From assembly GCA_024641255.1 (NCBI GenBank), contig JAHEDL010000036.1, positions 1 to 7,180 on the forward strand: DNA of 7,180 bases, given 5' to 3'. The position numbers and the translations under genes were made by a program. Below the pieces are notes generated by a model, which was given only the letters and a program-made list of their open reading frames with translations, made no database searches and was not told the origin of the DNA. How positions within the stretch are numbered: the stretch's first letter is position 1; every line of letters begins with the position of its first letter. The DNA is from Pseudorhodobacter sp. (GTDB lineage Bacteria; Pseudomonadota; Alphaproteobacteria; Rhodobacterales; Rhodobacteraceae). Positions 5,902 to 7,180 of this stretch are shown one piece after another.

Positions 5902-5959
5902 TGCATTCACATTGGTCCAAATATCCCACGGGGAGCGCGAGGGGTGGGAAACCCCTCGC
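5902..5959 (-). repeat. Structured palindromic intergenic repeat, copy 2 (inverse orientation)
   Basis: Read on the minus strand, 5933-5902 begins CCCCGTGGGATATTTG and ends CCAATGTGAATGCA, matching 2471-2502 on the plus strand at 30 of 32 positions by eye. Next to it a perfect 9-bp stem, GCGAGGGGT (5937-5945) with ACCCCTCGC (5951-5959), encloses GGGAA. Both copies share GGGGTTTCnCACCCC in the hairpin. Copy 1 has a second GCCGCC/GGCGGC hairpin that this copy lacks. The element fills the gap between the allE stop and the ribosome-binding site of allA, so it is transcribed inside the operon and its hairpin ends 13 nt before that site. Confidence 0.75.
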
Positions 5960-5983
5960 TCTTTCGCCGCGAAAAGGCAGCAG

Positions 5984-6469
5984 ATGCAGACGATCCAGAC
6001 CGAACCCCTGACCGCCGCCGCCTTTGCCCCGTTCGGCGACGTGCTTGAAGCCACCGGCGATTTTCGCCTGATCAACGATGGCATGTGCCACCGCCACCAC
6101 GACCGCGCCCGTATTGATGTCGCCCCCGAAGTCGATGCCGCCAACCGCATCGGCATCTCGATTTTCAACGCCGTGCCCCGTTCGTTGCCCTATCGTTTCG
6201 ATCTGATAGAACGCCACCCCGAAGGCAGCCAAGCCTTCCTGCCCATGTCGCAACACCCGTTCCTTGTCATCGTTGTCGCCGACCCACAGGCCAAACCCCG
6301 CGCGTTTCTGACCAATGGCGCGCAGGGCATCAACCTGCATCGCGGCACCTGGCACGGGGTTTTGACCCCGCTGCACGCACCCGGCCTGTTTGCCGTCGTC
6401 GACCGCATCGGCACCTCGGCGAACTTGGAGGAATATCGCTACCCCAGCCCCTGGACGGTGATCAGCTAG
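5984..6469 (+). CDS. allA: Ureidoglycolate lyase
   Basis: This enzyme splits (S)-ureidoglycolate into glyoxylate and urea, the last step of allantoin breakdown. The protein has 161 residues, the usual length of the family (E. coli AllA about 160), and no export signal. Signatures are FAPFGDVL (14-21), LINDGMCHRHHD (29-40), FNAVPRSLPYRFDLIERHPEGSQ within 61-83 followed by AFLPM, and LHRGTWHG (118-125) in the cupin-like core. I chose ATG 5984 because AAAGG (5973-5977) sits 6 nt upstream and the family begins with this MQTI-type strand. The frame is open further upstream, but only by running through the 3' part of allE and the repeat element. It is the last gene of the operon. Its stop overlaps the convergent hydrolase by 8 nt. 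Urea would then need urease or urea carboxylase, neither of which is in the window. Confidence 0.94.
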   Translation: MQTIQTEPLTAAAFAPFGDVLEATGDFRLINDGMCHRHHDRARIDVAPEVDAANRIGISIFNAVPRSLPYRFDLIERHPEGSQAFLPMSQHPFLVIVVADPQAKPRAFLTNGAQGINLHRGTWHGVLTPLHAPGLFAVVDRIGTSANLEEYRYPSPWTVIS

Positions 6470-7180
6470 CCTGCTCTAACCGCAACCCCGCCGCCGCCCC
6501 TTCGCTAAATCCGGCCCAACCCGGCGCCAGATATGTAGCCAGTGCTGCGTCGCCTTTCAGGTGCAACCCTAGAAATGCCGCCGCAAAATGCTGCGCAATC
6601 GCGTTCATCTGCACCGTATCCCAAACCGGATCAGCGTAATGTTCGGCAGGTAGAAAATCCAGCGTTTCCGAAGGCTTGAATGCCTCTTGCGGCGCGGGGT
6701 AGGGCGCGGCCGCATTGTGCTCCGCCCGTTCAAACGTCAAAAGGTGGCGCGGCCCCGCGGCCTGCTCAAAGATCAACCGCATCCCGTCGTCATAGCCCGA
6801 AACCTGATCGTCAGATCCCGCCATGATCAGCGCAGGCACCCGCAGCCCTGCCAAACCGTCTGCATCCCAATAGCCGCGCTGCCGCCCCCAAGGCCCAATC
6901 GGTATGATGGCTTTCAGTCGCGGGTCCACCTGCGGTGCCCGATGCCGCGCCAGCACTGCCGCCCCGGCTTCCATCGTCAACGCCGCCGCAGACAGTCCCG
7001 CACCGCCTGAAATCAACGCACCATATCCGCCCATCGAATAGCCAATGATGCCATAGGCTTGCGCGCCCAACTGGTCCGCGACAAAGCGGGTATCCAGCGA
7101 CCGGTTCAGCAAGGTCGACAAAAACGCGCCCTTATCGCCATAGGTGCTGTCGGTGTGGTCGATACTTGCCACCAAAAATC
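6462..7180 (-). CDS. Alpha/beta hydrolase, dienelactone-hydrolase-like, N-terminus cut off
   Basis: About 238 C-terminal residues are visible. The frame is open through the right edge of the window, so the true start lies outside, and a TTG at 7175 is unlikely to be the start because the fold's first strands would be missing. Counting from that TTG, the nucleophile elbow is GYSMGGYG with S47, the acid is in AGSDDQ (D122 or D123), and the histidine is H153 in ERAEHN, giving a complete serine hydrolase triad. The segment VASIDHTDSTYGD is typical of predicted dienelactone hydrolases or platelet-activating-factor-acetylhydrolase-like proteins. The substrate cannot be told. Whether the missing N-terminus carries a signal peptide is not visible. 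It converges on allA, with the two coding regions overlapping tail to tail at 6462-6469, and is on the opposite strand from the urate operon, so a role in that pathway is not implied. Confidence 0.85.
   Translation of the reverse strand, partial: FLVASIDHTDSTYGDKGAFLSTLLNRSLDTRFVADQLGAQAYGIIGYSMGGYGALISGGAGLSAAALTMEAGAAVLARHRAPQVDPRLKAIIPIGPWGRQRGYWDADGLAGLRVPALIMAGSDDQVSGYDDGMRLIFEQAAGPRHLLTFERAEHNAAAPYPAPQEAFKPSETLDFLPAEHYADPVWDTVQMNAIAQHFAAAFLGLHLKGDAALATYLAPGWAGFSEGAAAGLRLEQAS

Noticed and set aside
4854..5906. A 350-codon minus-strand frame opposite puuE-uraD and allE.
   Set aside because: It is antisense to two confidently identified genes, and long antisense frames are expected from the GC-biased codon use.
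5765..5983. An extended start for ureidoglycolate lyase at 5765.
   Set aside because: The extra 73 residues run through allE and the repeat element in another frame; the length at ATG 5984 matches the family.

Overview
The window looks like chromosomal DNA from a GC-rich alphaproteobacterium, most likely of the order Rhodobacterales. The basis is strong G/C third-position codon use, an SRP RNA with the classical bacterial apical-domain signature, the domain organisation of the purine-degradation genes, and a structured intergenic repeat of a kind I associate with this group. The lineage call is an inference from reading, not from a database search.

Left part (1-2430, + strand): the C-terminal end of an unidentified protein is followed 8 nt later by a secreted chymotrypsin-fold serine protease with a complete catalytic triad, an unusual S1 pocket and a long internal insertion. 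After an 86-nt gap comes an extended short-chain dehydrogenase that resembles D-erythronate dehydrogenase (DenD).

Middle (2431-3081): a structured palindromic repeat, a candidate sigma-70-type promoter and the gene for the small SRP RNA (ffs). Then come about 210 nt without a convincing gene and a 57-residue basic, probably disordered small protein on the minus strand.

Right part (3167-6469): a urate/allantoin degradation cluster arranged around a divergent promoter region (3521-3639). Leftwards lies hiuH (5-hydroxyisourate hydrolase). Rightwards lie a PuuE-UraD fusion (allantoinase plus OHCU decarboxylase), a bicupin (S)-ureidoglycine aminohydrolase (AllE type) overlapping it by 4 nt, and ureidoglycolate lyase (AllA). 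In pathway order the steps are 5-hydroxyisourate -> OHCU (HiuH) -> (S)-allantoin (UraD domain) -> allantoate (PuuE domain) -> [allantoate to ureidoglycine, not encoded here] -> ureidoglycolate + NH3 (AllE) -> glyoxylate + urea (AllA). Urate oxidase and the allantoate-cleaving enzyme must be encoded elsewhere. The window ends in a convergent alpha/beta hydrolase whose 3' end overlaps allA by 8 nt and whose N-terminus is cut off by the window edge.

I see no phage, transposon, CRISPR array, toxin-antitoxin pair or defence system. The most unexplained items are the inverted pair of structured repeats (about 2434-2502 and 5902-5959), the operator-like palindrome in the divergent promoter region, and the odd substrate pocket of the protease.
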